From Gammaproteobacteria bacterium (GTDB lineage Bacteria > Pseudomonadota > Gammaproteobacteria > Granulosicoccales > Granulosicoccaceae): a stretch of 6,777 bases of DNA. Below the pieces are notes generated by a model that ran no database searches, had not been told where the DNA came from, and saw nothing but the letters and a program-made list of their open reading frames with translations. Position numbers and translations under genes: made by a program. The first letter of the stretch is position 1, and the number at the start of each line of letters is the position of its first letter. This document shows, piece after piece, positions 1 to 6,062 of this stretch. The stretch covers positions 1 through 6,777 of the forward strand of contig JAHQVR010000354.1 in the NCBI GenBank assembly GCA_019634245.1, read 5' to 3'.

Positions 1-1
1 T

Positions 2-568
2 ATCGCAAAAGATCTTTTTCTCCCATTCAATGAGCAGCGCCGCCCAGTACATGAGGGACTTAAAGAGTGCGTGCTAATTTATCTGGATAGCAGTGGTCGG
101 TTGGCGGCAAGTAGCCAGCTGGATAAACACTTGTGTGAAACCGATGATGGCTTTGAAGCCTGGCAGAAGGTCTCGATACTCATTTATCAACGCACCGACC
201 TGGGGTTCAAGTGCGTGATTGAGCATCGTGCAATTGGTTTGTTGTACAAAGATGAGATATTCAGTGATATAAAAGTGGGTCAAACGACGACCGGTTATAT
301 CAAACGGTTGCGCCAAGACCACCGAATCGATCTCGCCCTGCAGCCGACCAACGATCAGTTAAAGGCCGCACTCACAGATGAAATTATCCAATATATAAAA
401 GCCCACGACGGAGTGTCACTCATTACTGACAAAAGTGCACCTGACGATATCTATGCCACATTTGGAGTGAGCAAAAAGAACTATAAGCGCGCGTTAAGTG
501 CATTATACAAACAGCGTCGCATTGTGATTGAATCAGATCGCGTGTTACTGGCCGCCAAGAGAAATTAG
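2..568 (+). CDS. cvfB: CvfB/YitL-family S1 RNA-binding protein, 3' part
   Basis: This is the C-terminal 188 residues of a CvfB (YitL) family protein; the gene begins before the window. The frame is open from base 2, and the GTG at 71 is an internal Val codon, because the 23 residues before it (with KDLFLPFNEQR) already match the family. Visible in order are the end of one S1 repeat, a linker with SGRLAASS, another S1-like barrel with GLLYKDEIFSDIKVGQ and GYIKRLRQDHRIDLALQ, and a C-terminal winged helix (LTDKSAPDDIYATFGVSKKNYKRALSALYKQ, written here only as the core region near residues 139-169). Family members are roughly 280-300 residues, so about a third is missing. CvfB proteins bind RNA in the cytoplasm and affect expression of virulence genes in staphylococci; their role in proteobacteria is not settled. 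The stop lies 6 bases before ylqF, so the two are probably one operon. Confidence 0.9.
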   Translation: MAKDLFLPFNEQRRPVHEGLKECVLIYLDSSGRLAASSQLDKHLCETDDGFEAWQKVSILIYQRTDLGFKCVIEHRAIGLLYKDEIFSDIKVGQTTTGYIKRLRQDHRIDLALQPTNDQLKAALTDEIIQYIKAHDGVSLITDKSAPDDIYATFGVSKKNYKRALSALYKQRRIVIESDRVLLAAKRN

Positions 569-574
569 TTTTTT

Positions 575-1513
575 ATGGCAATTCAATGGTTTCCCGGCCA
601 CATGCACAAAGCTCGTAAAGAAATGGCCATGGTGTTACCCGACACCGACGTCATTTTAGAGGTGCTCGATGCGCGCATCCCATTCAGCAGCGAAAACCCG
701 ATGCTAGAACAATTGCGCGGGCGTAAGCCCTGCTTGAAGGTGTTAACTAAATCCGATCTGGCTGACGATAATCAAACAAACATCTGGCTCGAAGCGTATG
801 AGTCCCACACTACCAAGTCGATCAAGATCAGCTCGCAAGACACGCTGAGTATCAAAGCCATTCAACCACTGATAAAAACTATGGTGAAACCATCGCAGTC
901 TCGCGTGAACCCTTTCGTAGTAATGGTGGTCGGCATCCCCAATGTAGGCAAATCCACGCTAATCAATTTACTGGCTGGTCGAACCGTGGCAAAAACCGGC
1001 AATGAGCCTGCAATCACCAAACGTCAACAACACATTGTTTTGACCGATCATTGGGTGCTGCGCGATACACCCGGTGTTCTATGGCCAAATGTGGACAACC
1101 CGTACAGTGGTTATCGGTTAGCCGCGACTGGCGCCATTCGCGATACTGCCATGGACAGTGCGGATGTAGCTACACATCTTCTGGACTACCTTTGCGTACA
1201 CTACCCGGAGCAACTAGTGCAACGCTACGGCGCCGATCTGCCATTGGATAGCAGTGTCGGAACCCTAGAGGCGATTGGGCGCAACCGCGGTTGTATCGGC
1301 GGTCGAGGCCTGGTTGATTTTGACCGCTCGGCACGATTGCTGCTCACTGAGTTTCGGGCTGGACGGCTAGGCGATATGACGTTGGAAACACCCGATATGA
1401 AATTAAAAGAGCTGTCCGACGTCGAAATAATTCGTGCAGAGAAAGCAGTAAAAAAAGAAGAGAAAAAAGCGGCGCGAAAAGCCGCTCGTAAAAGCCGCCA
1501 TTCTCGCAGCTAA
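575..1513 (+). CDS. ylqF: Ribosome biogenesis GTPase YlqF (RbgA), circularly permuted
   Basis: A 312-residue cytoplasmic GTPase of the YlqF/RbgA family, whose Bacillus member acts late in 50S subunit assembly. The G motifs are in circularly permuted order, the family hallmark: G4 TKSD at 58-61, a G5-like ISS at 85-87, then G1 GIPNVGKST at 120-128, G2 with T148 in EPAITK, and G3 DTPG at 164-167. The N-terminal WFPGHMHKA (5-13) is also typical. The C-terminal RNA-binding region ends in a Lys/Ala/Arg-rich tail from about residue 288. G2 has Ala where Bacillus proteins have PG; I believe this is common in proteobacterial members, not a defect. The ATG follows the upstream stop by 6 bases with only a weak AAGAGA-like Shine-Dalgarno sequence, so translational coupling to the S1-protein gene is likely (inference). 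Confidence 0.95.
   Translation: MAIQWFPGHMHKARKEMAMVLPDTDVILEVLDARIPFSSENPMLEQLRGRKPCLKVLTKSDLADDNQTNIWLEAYESHTTKSIKISSQDTLSIKAIQPLIKTMVKPSQSRVNPFVVMVVGIPNVGKSTLINLLAGRTVAKTGNEPAITKRQQHIVLTDHWVLRDTPGVLWPNVDNPYSGYRLAATGAIRDTAMDSADVATHLLDYLCVHYPEQLVQRYGADLPLDSSVGTLEAIGRNRGCIGGRGLVDFDRSARLLLTEFRAGRLGDMTLETPDMKLKELSDVEIIRAEKAVKKEEKKAARKAARKSRHSRS
1450..1486 (-). terminator. Terminator-like hairpin on the antisense strand of ylqF
   Basis: Read on the - strand, AGCGGC and GCCGCT form a perfect 6-bp GC-rich stem around a 7-base loop. It is followed directly by TTTTTT and a further pyrimidine-rich run to 1450. This has the form of an intrinsic terminator for - strand transcription. It lies in the codons for the Lys/Ala/Arg-rich tail of YlqF, which could create it by chance, and no - strand gene lies upstream nearby. 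Confidence 0.3.
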
Positions 1514-1567
1514 GGTTAATATGCTGCACACATACTCGCCTTTCAAACATCACATAGATCCCCGCTC

Positions 1568-2776
1568 ATGACAACTAATCCGGAACGAATGCCGTATACG
1601 GTATACCTGCTGTCACTGTGCAACGCGTATATGTATGTTGGTGCATCGATGCTGATCACGGTATCGGCATTGATAGGATTCGATCTGGCACCAGACAAAC
1701 GACTCACCACCCTGCCCCTGGCCTTACAGTTTTTTGCGATCATGTGCACTAGCGTGCCTGCCTCATTCATCATGGGAAAGTTTGGTCGTAAAATCGGTTT
1801 CCTGTTAGCCGGCGCAATTGGTGTAGTCGGTGCAGGTATTGCGCTATGGTCAATTCTAGACAACAACTTTTATGGTTATTGCGTAGCAACCGTGTGCTTT
1901 GGTGTGTTTGCCGGATTTGCAAACTACTATCGATTTACCGCTGCCGAAGTGGTTAATCCATCAAACAAAAGCCTGTCAATCTCTTTGGTCATGGCTGGGG
2001 GTGTTATCGCAGCCTTCATCGGGCCTAACCTTGCCAGCTGGAGTAGTGGCATATTTGCGGCTCATGAGTTTGCTGGTCCTTTTGTTGTGCTTATGGGCGT
2101 GTATCTGCTCTCCATGTTCACCATTGCCTTTGCTGATTTACCGGTACTCAATACACATGTTATTGAGGGCGACTACACGGTTCGTCCACTGGGTGAATTA
2201 ATCTCTCAACCGATATTTATTGTGGCCGTCATATGCCAAATGCTTGGCTACGGCGCGATGAACTTTGTCATGTCATCAACACCTCTGGCGATGGACGCCC
2301 ACCACTATGGTATGGCCGATACTGGCACCGTTATTCAATGGCATGTAGTGGCGATGTTTGCACCATCCTTTTTCACAGGCCACCTGATCAAGCGTCTTGG
2401 CATAGTACCCGTGTTACTTGCTGGTGCCGTCTTCGGGTTCATTAGCATCGCTGTTAATCTTCTTGCACCCATTAGCGTGGCAAATTTTGTCATTGCACTA
2501 GTGGCACTGGGTATTAGCTGGAATTTTCTCTACGTAGGTGGCACAACCTTATTAACCGATGCATACAATCCGGCTGAGAAATCCCGTGCTCAGGGGTTTA
2601 ACGATCTGTCTGTATTCAGCGTGGTGACGCTTACGGCATTAACAACAGGAACGGTGCACCACCTGTGGGGCTGGCAGAGCGTTAATTTACTTGCGCTGCC
2701 AATGCTGATCATCGTGTTCCTGGCCATAATCTGGTTGTGGACAATGCGCCGACTGCTTCACACTCAGCACGTTTGA
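1568..2776 (+). CDS. MFS-family permease, substrate unknown
   Basis: A 402-residue inner-membrane protein of the major facilitator superfamily, a secondary transporter driven by an ion gradient. About 12 hydrophobic segments can be seen, roughly at 12-36, 47-69, 75-95, 101-121, 136-156, 167-188, 214-234, 256-274, 279-299, 303-327, 345-365 and 373-393, in two halves split by a polar loop near 190-212. The motif A loop between helices 2 and 3 is GKFGRKIG (70-77). Other distinctive patches are NYYRFTAAE (119-127), IQWHV (256-260), FAPSFFTGHL (264-273) and WNFLYVGGTTLLT (318-330). I recognise this pattern as a coherent MFS subfamily but cannot name its substrate. The gap after ylqF is 54 bases with no terminator, so read-through is possible. 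The ATG at 1568 has no clear Shine-Dalgarno; the ATG at 1589, preceded by GGAACGA, is a plausible alternative start giving 395 residues. Confidence 0.88.
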   Translation: MTTNPERMPYTVYLLSLCNAYMYVGASMLITVSALIGFDLAPDKRLTTLPLALQFFAIMCTSVPASFIMGKFGRKIGFLLAGAIGVVGAGIALWSILDNNFYGYCVATVCFGVFAGFANYYRFTAAEVVNPSNKSLSISLVMAGGVIAAFIGPNLASWSSGIFAAHEFAGPFVVLMGVYLLSMFTIAFADLPVLNTHVIEGDYTVRPLGELISQPIFIVAVICQMLGYGAMNFVMSSTPLAMDAHHYGMADTGTVIQWHVVAMFAPSFFTGHLIKRLGIVPVLLAGAVFGFISIAVNLLAPISVANFVIALVALGISWNFLYVGGTTLLTDAYNPAEKSRAQGFNDLSVFSVVTLTALTTGTVHHLWGWQSVNLLALPMLIIVFLAIIWLWTMRRLLHTQHV

Positions 2777-2829
2777 ACCACGACACAAACACAAAACCAT
2801 AACTCTCCCACCATCTCTGGTTGCATCTT

Positions 2830-2847
2830 GTGCGTTACCACACGCAC
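2830..2847. other. Small inverted repeat downstream of the MFS gene
   Basis: GTGCGT and ACGCAC form a 6-bp stem around the 6-base loop TACCAC, 53 bases past the MFS stop codon. There is no T run on either side, so it is a poor candidate for an intrinsic terminator. It may be a weak hairpin or an operator-like site. Confidence 0.2.
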
Positions 2848-2870
2848 TTACTAGCGAACACCCAGCATGG

Positions 2871-2899
2871 TTGTCGATACCAATTACGTAGAGTGTAAC
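2871..2899 (+). promoter_or_regulatory. Possible sigma-70-type promoter for the lipoprotein gene
   Basis: TTGTCG (2871-2876) and TGTAAC (2894-2899) each match the -35 and -10 consensus at four of six positions, with a 17-base spacer. They lie about 90 bases before the lipoprotein start in the largest gap of the left part. The match is modest and could be chance. Confidence 0.25.
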
Positions 2900-2976
2900 T
2901 ACAAAGAAGCCAAGAAGAGCTTCAGTTAAGTATTAAACGACGTAATAACAACGAAGTATGCGTGCTGTAAAGTACG

Positions 2977-2984
2977 TTGGAGGA
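2977..2984 (+). promoter_or_regulatory. Strong ribosome binding site fixing the lipoprotein start
   Basis: TTGGAGGA carries GGAGG at 2979-2983, five bases before the ATG at 2989. The in-frame TTG at 2977 lies within this Shine-Dalgarno sequence and so should not be taken as the start; ATG 2989 is preferred. Confidence 0.85.
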
Positions 2985-2988
2985 AACC

Positions 2989-3354
2989 ATGTGCCGGTTC
3001 AAATCAAGTGCTCTCTACGCAATCCTTGCAAGTATTCTTTGGCTTTCCGGTTGCGTTAGCGCATCCACCAAAGCTTACGAGACTGAACAAAGGCGCGCCG
3101 CCATTGAGCGTTGGAACGCTTGCCTGGAACGAAATGCCAATACGAGCGAAATGCCTGCGATGCAGGTGAATAACCTTATAGGCCGGGCATGCGAAGGATA
3201 CAAGCGTGACGTGCTTGCGCTTTACCCTCGTAACTTGGCCAGTGAAGTCGATCAGATGCTTGTCATTAGCGCCTACCGAGTCATCGAATCGATGAATGAG
3301 AGCAATAATTCCGTAAACCAGTCCGGCAAACAGATTCAAACTGTATTGCGATAG
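2989..3354 (+). CDS. Small predicted lipoprotein, function unknown
   Basis: A 121-residue protein that I do not recognise. The N-terminus is a lipoprotein signal peptide: basic residues at 3-5, a hydrophobic stretch at about 8-20, and the lipobox LSGC at 19-22, so Cys22 would be lipidated and become residue 1 of a mature chain of about 100 residues. The residue after Cys is Val, not Asp, which by the E. coli Lol rule favours the outer membrane (inference). The mature part looks mostly helical and polar. It has two further Cys residues, at 45 (WNACLER) and 68 (GRACEGYKRD), 23 apart, which could form a periplasmic disulfide. The C-terminal 20 residues are rich in Asn, Ser and Gln. The start is set by the GGAGG site just upstream. 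The FKBP-type isomerase gene follows after 117 bases on the same strand, so both products act in the envelope, but a shared operon is uncertain. Confidence 0.8.
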   Translation: MCRFKSSALYAILASILWLSGCVSASTKAYETEQRRAAIERWNACLERNANTSEMPAMQVNNLIGRACEGYKRDVLALYPRNLASEVDQMLVISAYRVIESMNESNNSVNQSGKQIQTVLR

Positions 3355-3365
3355 GGCCATTTTTG

Positions 3366-3382
3366 AGCCTGCGGAGGCTTTC
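3366..3382 (+). terminator. Weak hairpin after the lipoprotein gene
   Basis: AGCCT (3366-3370) and AGGCT (3375-3379) form a 5-bp stem with a GCGG loop, 11 bases past the lipoprotein stop. Only three or so T residues follow the stem base. It may be a weak intrinsic terminator or attenuator that partly separates the lipoprotein gene from the FKBP gene. Confidence 0.3.
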
Positions 3383-3392
3383 ACTGCCCGCC

Positions 3393-3423
3393 TTGTCACA
3401 ATTTCGCTATGATATGTGACATA
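3393..3423 (+). promoter_or_regulatory. Paired near-palindromes upstream of the FKBP gene
   Basis: TTGTCACAA (3393-3401) and TATGTGACATA (3413-3423) are each odd-length palindromes about a single central base. Their cores TGTCACA and TGTGACA are reverse complements of each other. The centres, 3397 and 3418, are 21 bp apart, about two helical turns. Between them lies TATGAT (3408-3413), a good -10-like hexamer that lacks a convincing -35 partner. The layout suits binding of a dimeric regulator over a promoter; the protein is unknown. Chance cannot be ruled out. Confidence 0.3.
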
Positions 3424-3457
3424 GTATTCTGGTATGTTTGACCGTTTAACTATATCC

Positions 3458-3463
3458 AGAGGA
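3458..3463 (+). promoter_or_regulatory. Ribosome binding site of the FKBP gene
   Basis: AGAGGA, with an 8-base spacer to the ATG at 3472, is a good Shine-Dalgarno sequence. It supports this start, which also yields an intact signal peptide. Confidence 0.75.
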
Positions 3464-3471
3464 TCCTATAC

Positions 3472-4143
3472 ATGAAATCACAGCTTTTAGCTGTTGCCCT
3501 AGTGGGCGCGCTATCCACCAGTGCTTTTGCTGAAACCACTCTCGAAACCGACAATCACAAGCTCAGCTATGGCTTGGGTATGATCATTGGTGAGCGCGTT
3601 TTGAAGAACTATGGCGAACTCGACTACGACATTTTGCTTGAAGCCATGAAGGCGCAGAACGAAGGCGCTGACACCCTCATGACGCTTGAGGAAGCTCAAG
3701 GCATCATGCAAGCCGAGCAAATGAAAGCTGCAGAAGAAAAAGCATCGGCTGCCAAAGCCGAAGGAGAGAAATTTCTTGCTGATAATGCTGCACGTGACGG
3801 TGTAACCACTACGGAGAGCGGCTTACAATATGAAGTGCTCACCGCAGCCGACGATGGTGCGAAGCCATCTATCGATGACACTGTCAGCGTGCACTATGTT
3901 GGTACGTTAATCGACGGAACCGAATTCGACAGCTCAATCGCTCGTGGTGAGCCAGCCTCATTTCCCCTTAAAGGCGTAATCCCCGGCTGGACTGAAGGGC
4001 TGCAACTGATGAACCTTGGCAGTAAGTTCAAATTCGTCATTCCATCGGATCTGGCCTACGGTGATCGTGGTGCGGGTCAAAACATTGGCCCTGGCGAGAC
4101 ATTGGTGTTCGAAGTGGAGCTTTTGGAGATTCAGGCCAAGTAG
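3472..4143 (+). CDS. Secreted FKBP-type peptidyl-prolyl isomerase (Mip/FKBP22-like)
   Basis: A 223-residue periplasmic peptidyl-prolyl cis-trans isomerase that helps protein folding in the envelope. Residues 1-20 form a Sec signal peptide with a signal peptidase I site after AFA (18-20). Residues about 24-85 are the FKBP N-terminal dimerisation domain (LSYGLGMIIGERV at 31-43), followed by a long charged, Ala-rich helix at about 72-108. The FKBP catalytic domain covers about 130-222. Residues matching the FKBP12 pocket are Y142 (HYVG), F152 and D153 (GTEFDSS), V169-I170 and W173 (VIPGWTEGLQLM), Y196 (AYGDRG) and F213. All are present, so it should be active and bind FK506-like ligands. Length and domain order fit Mip of Legionella and FKBP22/FkpA-type proteins; an exact ortholog is not assigned. 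Transcription probably ends at the terminator about 130 bases downstream. Confidence 0.94.
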   Translation: MKSQLLAVALVGALSTSAFAETTLETDNHKLSYGLGMIIGERVLKNYGELDYDILLEAMKAQNEGADTLMTLEEAQGIMQAEQMKAAEEKASAAKAEGEKFLADNAARDGVTTTESGLQYEVLTAADDGAKPSIDDTVSVHYVGTLIDGTEFDSSIARGEPASFPLKGVIPGWTEGLQLMNLGSKFKFVIPSDLAYGDRGAGQNIGPGETLVFEVELLEIQAK

Positions 4144-4275
4144 TTTACCTACTGCCCACTGGGTTGGCTCTTGGCGATACGTTTGAGTCTGGACACATAG
4201 TTTGGCTTTTCTGGCGTGCGGTTTACTGGGTTAACAGTGCGAGCTTCGTAAACTTGCAACCAATCAGAAGGAACT
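4144..4275 (+). other. Long 3' untranslated region of the FKBP gene with imperfect repeats
   Basis: No convincing gene lies here, although both strands have open stretches. The region between the FKBP stop and the terminator holds two loosely similar halves: TTGGCT at 4164 and 4202, TGGCG at 4172 and 4212, GTTT at 4181 and 4221, and CTGG at 4189 and 4226, all about 37-40 bases apart. ACTGGGTT occurs at 4158 and again at 4225. GTTTAC (4221-4226) and GTAAAC (4248-4253) are inverted, as are ACTG and CAGT within 4225-4238. It could be a plain 3' untranslated region or the body of a 3'-derived small RNA. Confidence 0.35.
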
Positions 4276-4315
4276 AACCCGGCTCTTTGCTCACGCAGAG
4301 GCCGGGTTTTCTTTT
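4276..4315 (+). terminator. Strong intrinsic terminator after the FKBP gene
   Basis: AACCCGGC (4276-4283) pairs with GCCGGGTT (4301-4308), and CTTTGC (4285-4290) pairs with GCAGAG (4295-4300) with one G-U pair. T4284 is bulged and the loop is TCAC. The tail TTCTTTT (4309-4315) follows directly. The 14-bp stem with a T-rich tail is a textbook + strand intrinsic terminator. The - strand side has no T run, so it probably ends only + strand transcription, at the junction of the convergent gene groups. Confidence 0.9.
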
Positions 4316-4504
4316 GCTCAGAATTTGCGCTTAGCAGGGAATTTTCAATTCTATTGCTTTTCAGACGCATCATTAAAAGTCGCTTACATAATTGGAGAAG
4401 CATACTATATTCAACCGAAGCGTTAAAAACTACGGGTAAAGTATCCAGCCATATTCAATCTTCTATCAGAAACTTTCAACAGGCGAGCACAGTGTAATGC
4501 CGGA
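4316..4504. other. Gene-free AT-rich gap between convergent gene groups
   Basis: I see no supported gene, RNA or mobile-element end in this stretch. It lies between the + strand terminator and the stop of the S66 peptidase gene. CTTTT and AAAAG around 4355-4380 could form only a weak stem, and no intrinsic terminator for the - strand genes could be found. An open frame of 84 codons on the - strand (4149-4403) spans the terminator hairpin and has no family resemblance I recognise. Confidence 0.5.
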
Positions 4505-5431
4505 CTAACACATCAATGACTCGACTTCGAGCGTTCCTTTTTCGACATTAAGTTTAGCCAGTGAACCGAGCGGAACTGCGCTTTGATCATGATTTCCATC
4601 TTCACCTGTAAGATCGTGACCTGCGTAGATTCCACCAAGCACGGGTACATTGAGCTTGCCAAGACGGTCGTTCAGTACGTCAACAACGCTCCATCCACGG
4701 TCAATATGTTCTCTGGCACTTTCGAAAGAACCAAGTGCTACACCAACAATTCCTTCCAATGCTCCAGAACGCAGAAGTTGAGTCAGGTATCGATCAATTG
4801 TTCCTAATCCAGCCCGATGATATTCCAGAAACAGAATAGCTCCTTTCATATTAGGCATTCGCACCCCAATTGAGGTAGCGACCATTTGAAGGTTTCCCCC
4901 GATCAATCGTCCCTGCGCTGTTCCGGGAAAACGAATTTGTGCTGAAACTGCTTCAGGCATACGTTTGAGAATTATGGACTCGGTAGTCATAAGAAGCTGC
5001 CTAACAGTAAATTGAGCTTTCGTACCGTATAAACAACCATGAATACCACCGACTCGGCATTGCTCAAACAGTGATAAATGCAAGCTGGTAATATCACTAA
5101 ATCCAACCAACGGTTTTGGGTCAGCACGCACTGCTTTAAAATCGATATCGTCAGCTATTTTGTAAGCTCCGGCTCCACCTCTTGTAGTTATAATCGCGCG
5201 CACTAGCGGATCTCTGAATGCTTCGTTGAGATCCTTTAGACGTTCAGCGTCAGTACCAGCCATAAACCCGAATTTTGATAAAACATGCTCTCCAGTGTCA
5301 CATCGAAGCCCCCAACTTTTCAGCGCACTGATGTACTCATCAATACCAGACTGATCTGGATAACTTGCCGGTGAAACCAGACGCACAAGATCGCCTTTTT
5401 TGAGCTTTGGCGAATGAAGTAGATCATTCAT
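4505..5431 (-). CDS. S66-family peptidase (LD-carboxypeptidase or MccF-like)
   Basis: A 308-residue serine peptidase of family S66, with no signal peptide and so probably cytoplasmic. Known members are LdcA, which trims the terminal D-Ala from murein tetrapeptides during cell-wall recycling, and MccF, which gives microcin C immunity by cleaving the processed toxin. The catalytic set is visible: nucleophile S112 in GFSDIT (110-115), Glu203 in FLEYHRAG (201-208) and His272 in GIYAGHD (267-273). The family patches GDLVRLVSPAS (13-23), GFMAGTDAERLKDLN (55-69) and TTRGGAGAYKI (82-92) are intact. Between His272 and the conserved PLGS (287-290) there is a charged stretch DLTGEDGNHDQSAV that seems a few residues longer than in LdcA as I recall it. 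It is the last gene of a - strand group, 34 bases after the kinase-like gene. LdcA- and MccF-type activity cannot be told apart from sequence reading alone. Confidence 0.9.
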   Translation of the reverse strand: MNDLLHSPKLKKGDLVRLVSPASYPDQSGIDEYISALKSWGLRCDTGEHVLSKFGFMAGTDAERLKDLNEAFRDPLVRAIITTRGGAGAYKIADDIDFKAVRADPKPLVGFSDITSLHLSLFEQCRVGGIHGCLYGTKAQFTVRQLLMTTESIILKRMPEAVSAQIRFPGTAQGRLIGGNLQMVATSIGVRMPNMKGAILFLEYHRAGLGTIDRYLTQLLRSGALEGIVGVALGSFESAREHIDRGWSVVDVLNDRLGKLNVPVLGGIYAGHDLTGEDGNHDQSAVPLGSLAKLNVEKGTLEVESLMC

Positions 5432-5434
5432 TGA

Positions 5435-5453
5435 ACAATATATCTCTTATTGT
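5435..5453 (-). other. AT-rich hairpin over the S66 gene leader
   Basis: ACAATA (5435-5440) and TATTGT (5448-5453) are perfect inverted arms around a 7-base loop, which on the - strand reads AGAGATA. That loop contains the only purine-rich, Shine-Dalgarno-like stretch before the S66 start, 11-12 bases from the ATG. The stem is weak, so any effect on translation is speculative. Confidence 0.2.
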
Positions 5454-5465
5454 GCAATTCACCTG

Positions 5466-5996
5466 CTACAGTCTGAATCTATCTACAATTCTTTGCGCAT
5501 TCGATTCAGGTGTTTCTGTATTACTATCAACTGTGATACACAATTCATCTGGAATCGCACAATAGTTTTTAGCTAAAACCACTTCTCTCAGGCGTTCTTT
5601 GTCGGACAGTTTTTCCATCTCCAGTCGATGTGTGTTTGCAGCTCGGCTTTCCAAATTAGACAATTCACAGCGCAAAAATACCGGCAATACTCTCGCGTTG
5701 GTGGCACTGGCAATACGCTTATACTGTTTGAAAAGTTCAATATCGTCTGGCTCTTCGTAACACCAGGTGGTAACAGCGATATCATTTCCATGCTCAAAAT
5801 ATGCACGCAACGACAACAGTCTCAGATCATAGACAAGGTCCCAAAATCCAGGGTCCCCAAAATTTATAAGCGATTTCGCAACATCGAGTGTTAAATGGTT
5901 ATGAAACACTCGCGCTTTAACTAACTTACTTATCTCATTAGCGATAGTGAGCTTTCCAGAAGCTGGCGGTCCGTGTAATAGCACAAGATCTGCCAT
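5466..5996 (-). CDS. P-loop NTPase/kinase-like protein, substrate unknown
   Basis: A 176-residue cytoplasmic protein of the small P-loop kinase type. The Walker A region is GPPASGKLT at 9-17, preceded by a hydrophobic first strand (LVLLH, 4-8). FHNH at 31-34 follows, and I recall the GPPAxGKxT...FHNH combination from uncharacterised AAA/shikimate-kinase-like proteins. The residue after the P-loop Lys is Leu where Ser or Thr is usual; Thr comes one place later. A lid-like basic segment SRAANTHRLEMEKLSDKER lies at about 117-135, and VDSNTETPESNAQRI (156-170) fits the usual C-terminal region with an Asp at the base-binding end. These features suggest phosphoryl transfer to a small molecule or polynucleotide, but the substrate cannot be named. 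The gene lies 66 bases after the methyltransferase gene and 34 before the S66 gene, in the same direction. Confidence 0.8.
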   Translation of the reverse strand: MADLVLLHGPPASGKLTIANEISKLVKARVFHNHLTLDVAKSLINFGDPGFWDLVYDLRLLSLRAYFEHGNDIAVTTWCYEEPDDIELFKQYKRIASATNARVLPVFLRCELSNLESRAANTHRLEMEKLSDKERLREVVLAKNYCAIPDELCITVDSNTETPESNAQRIVDRFRL

Positions 5997-6021
5997 AAAT
6001 TATCACTTTAAATCTTGGTTG

Positions 6022-6051
6022 CTTATCACTGCTGCTGGCCGAGTTTGGCAA
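6022..6051 (-). promoter_or_regulatory. Possible promoter for the kinase-S66 gene pair
   Basis: On the - strand, TTGCCA (6046-6051) matches the -35 consensus at five of six positions and GATAAG (6022-6027) matches the -10 at four of six, with an 18-base spacer. It lies in the 66-base gap before the kinase-like gene, about 25 bases from its ATG. It may give that gene and the S66 gene a start of their own apart from read-through. Confidence 0.3.
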
Positions 6052-6062
6052 GTCTTTCCATC

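Noticed and set aside
71..568. GTG at 71 as the start of the first gene
   Set aside because: The frame is open to the window edge and the upstream residues match the CvfB family, so the gene starts outside the window.
2867..2929. 20-codon open frame in the gap before the lipoprotein gene
   Set aside because: It has no ribosome binding site and no recognisable composition; it is within chance expectation.
2977..2988. TTG at 2977 as the lipoprotein start
   Set aside because: It lies within the GGAGG ribosome binding site; ATG 2989 has correct spacing and gives a normal signal peptide.
4140..4277. + strand open frame ending at a TAA just at the terminator stem
   Set aside because: There is no ATG or ribosome binding site, and it begins inside the FKBP gene in another frame. 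A decayed gene end is possible but unsupported.
4149..4403. 84-codon - strand frame
   Set aside because: It runs through the terminator hairpin, lacks a good ribosome binding site and resembles no family I know.
4316..6062. Integron attC sites around the - strand genes
   Set aside because: No paired GTTRRRY and RYYYAAC core sites with a foldable spacer were found, and the two gaps between the genes are only 34 and 66 bases.
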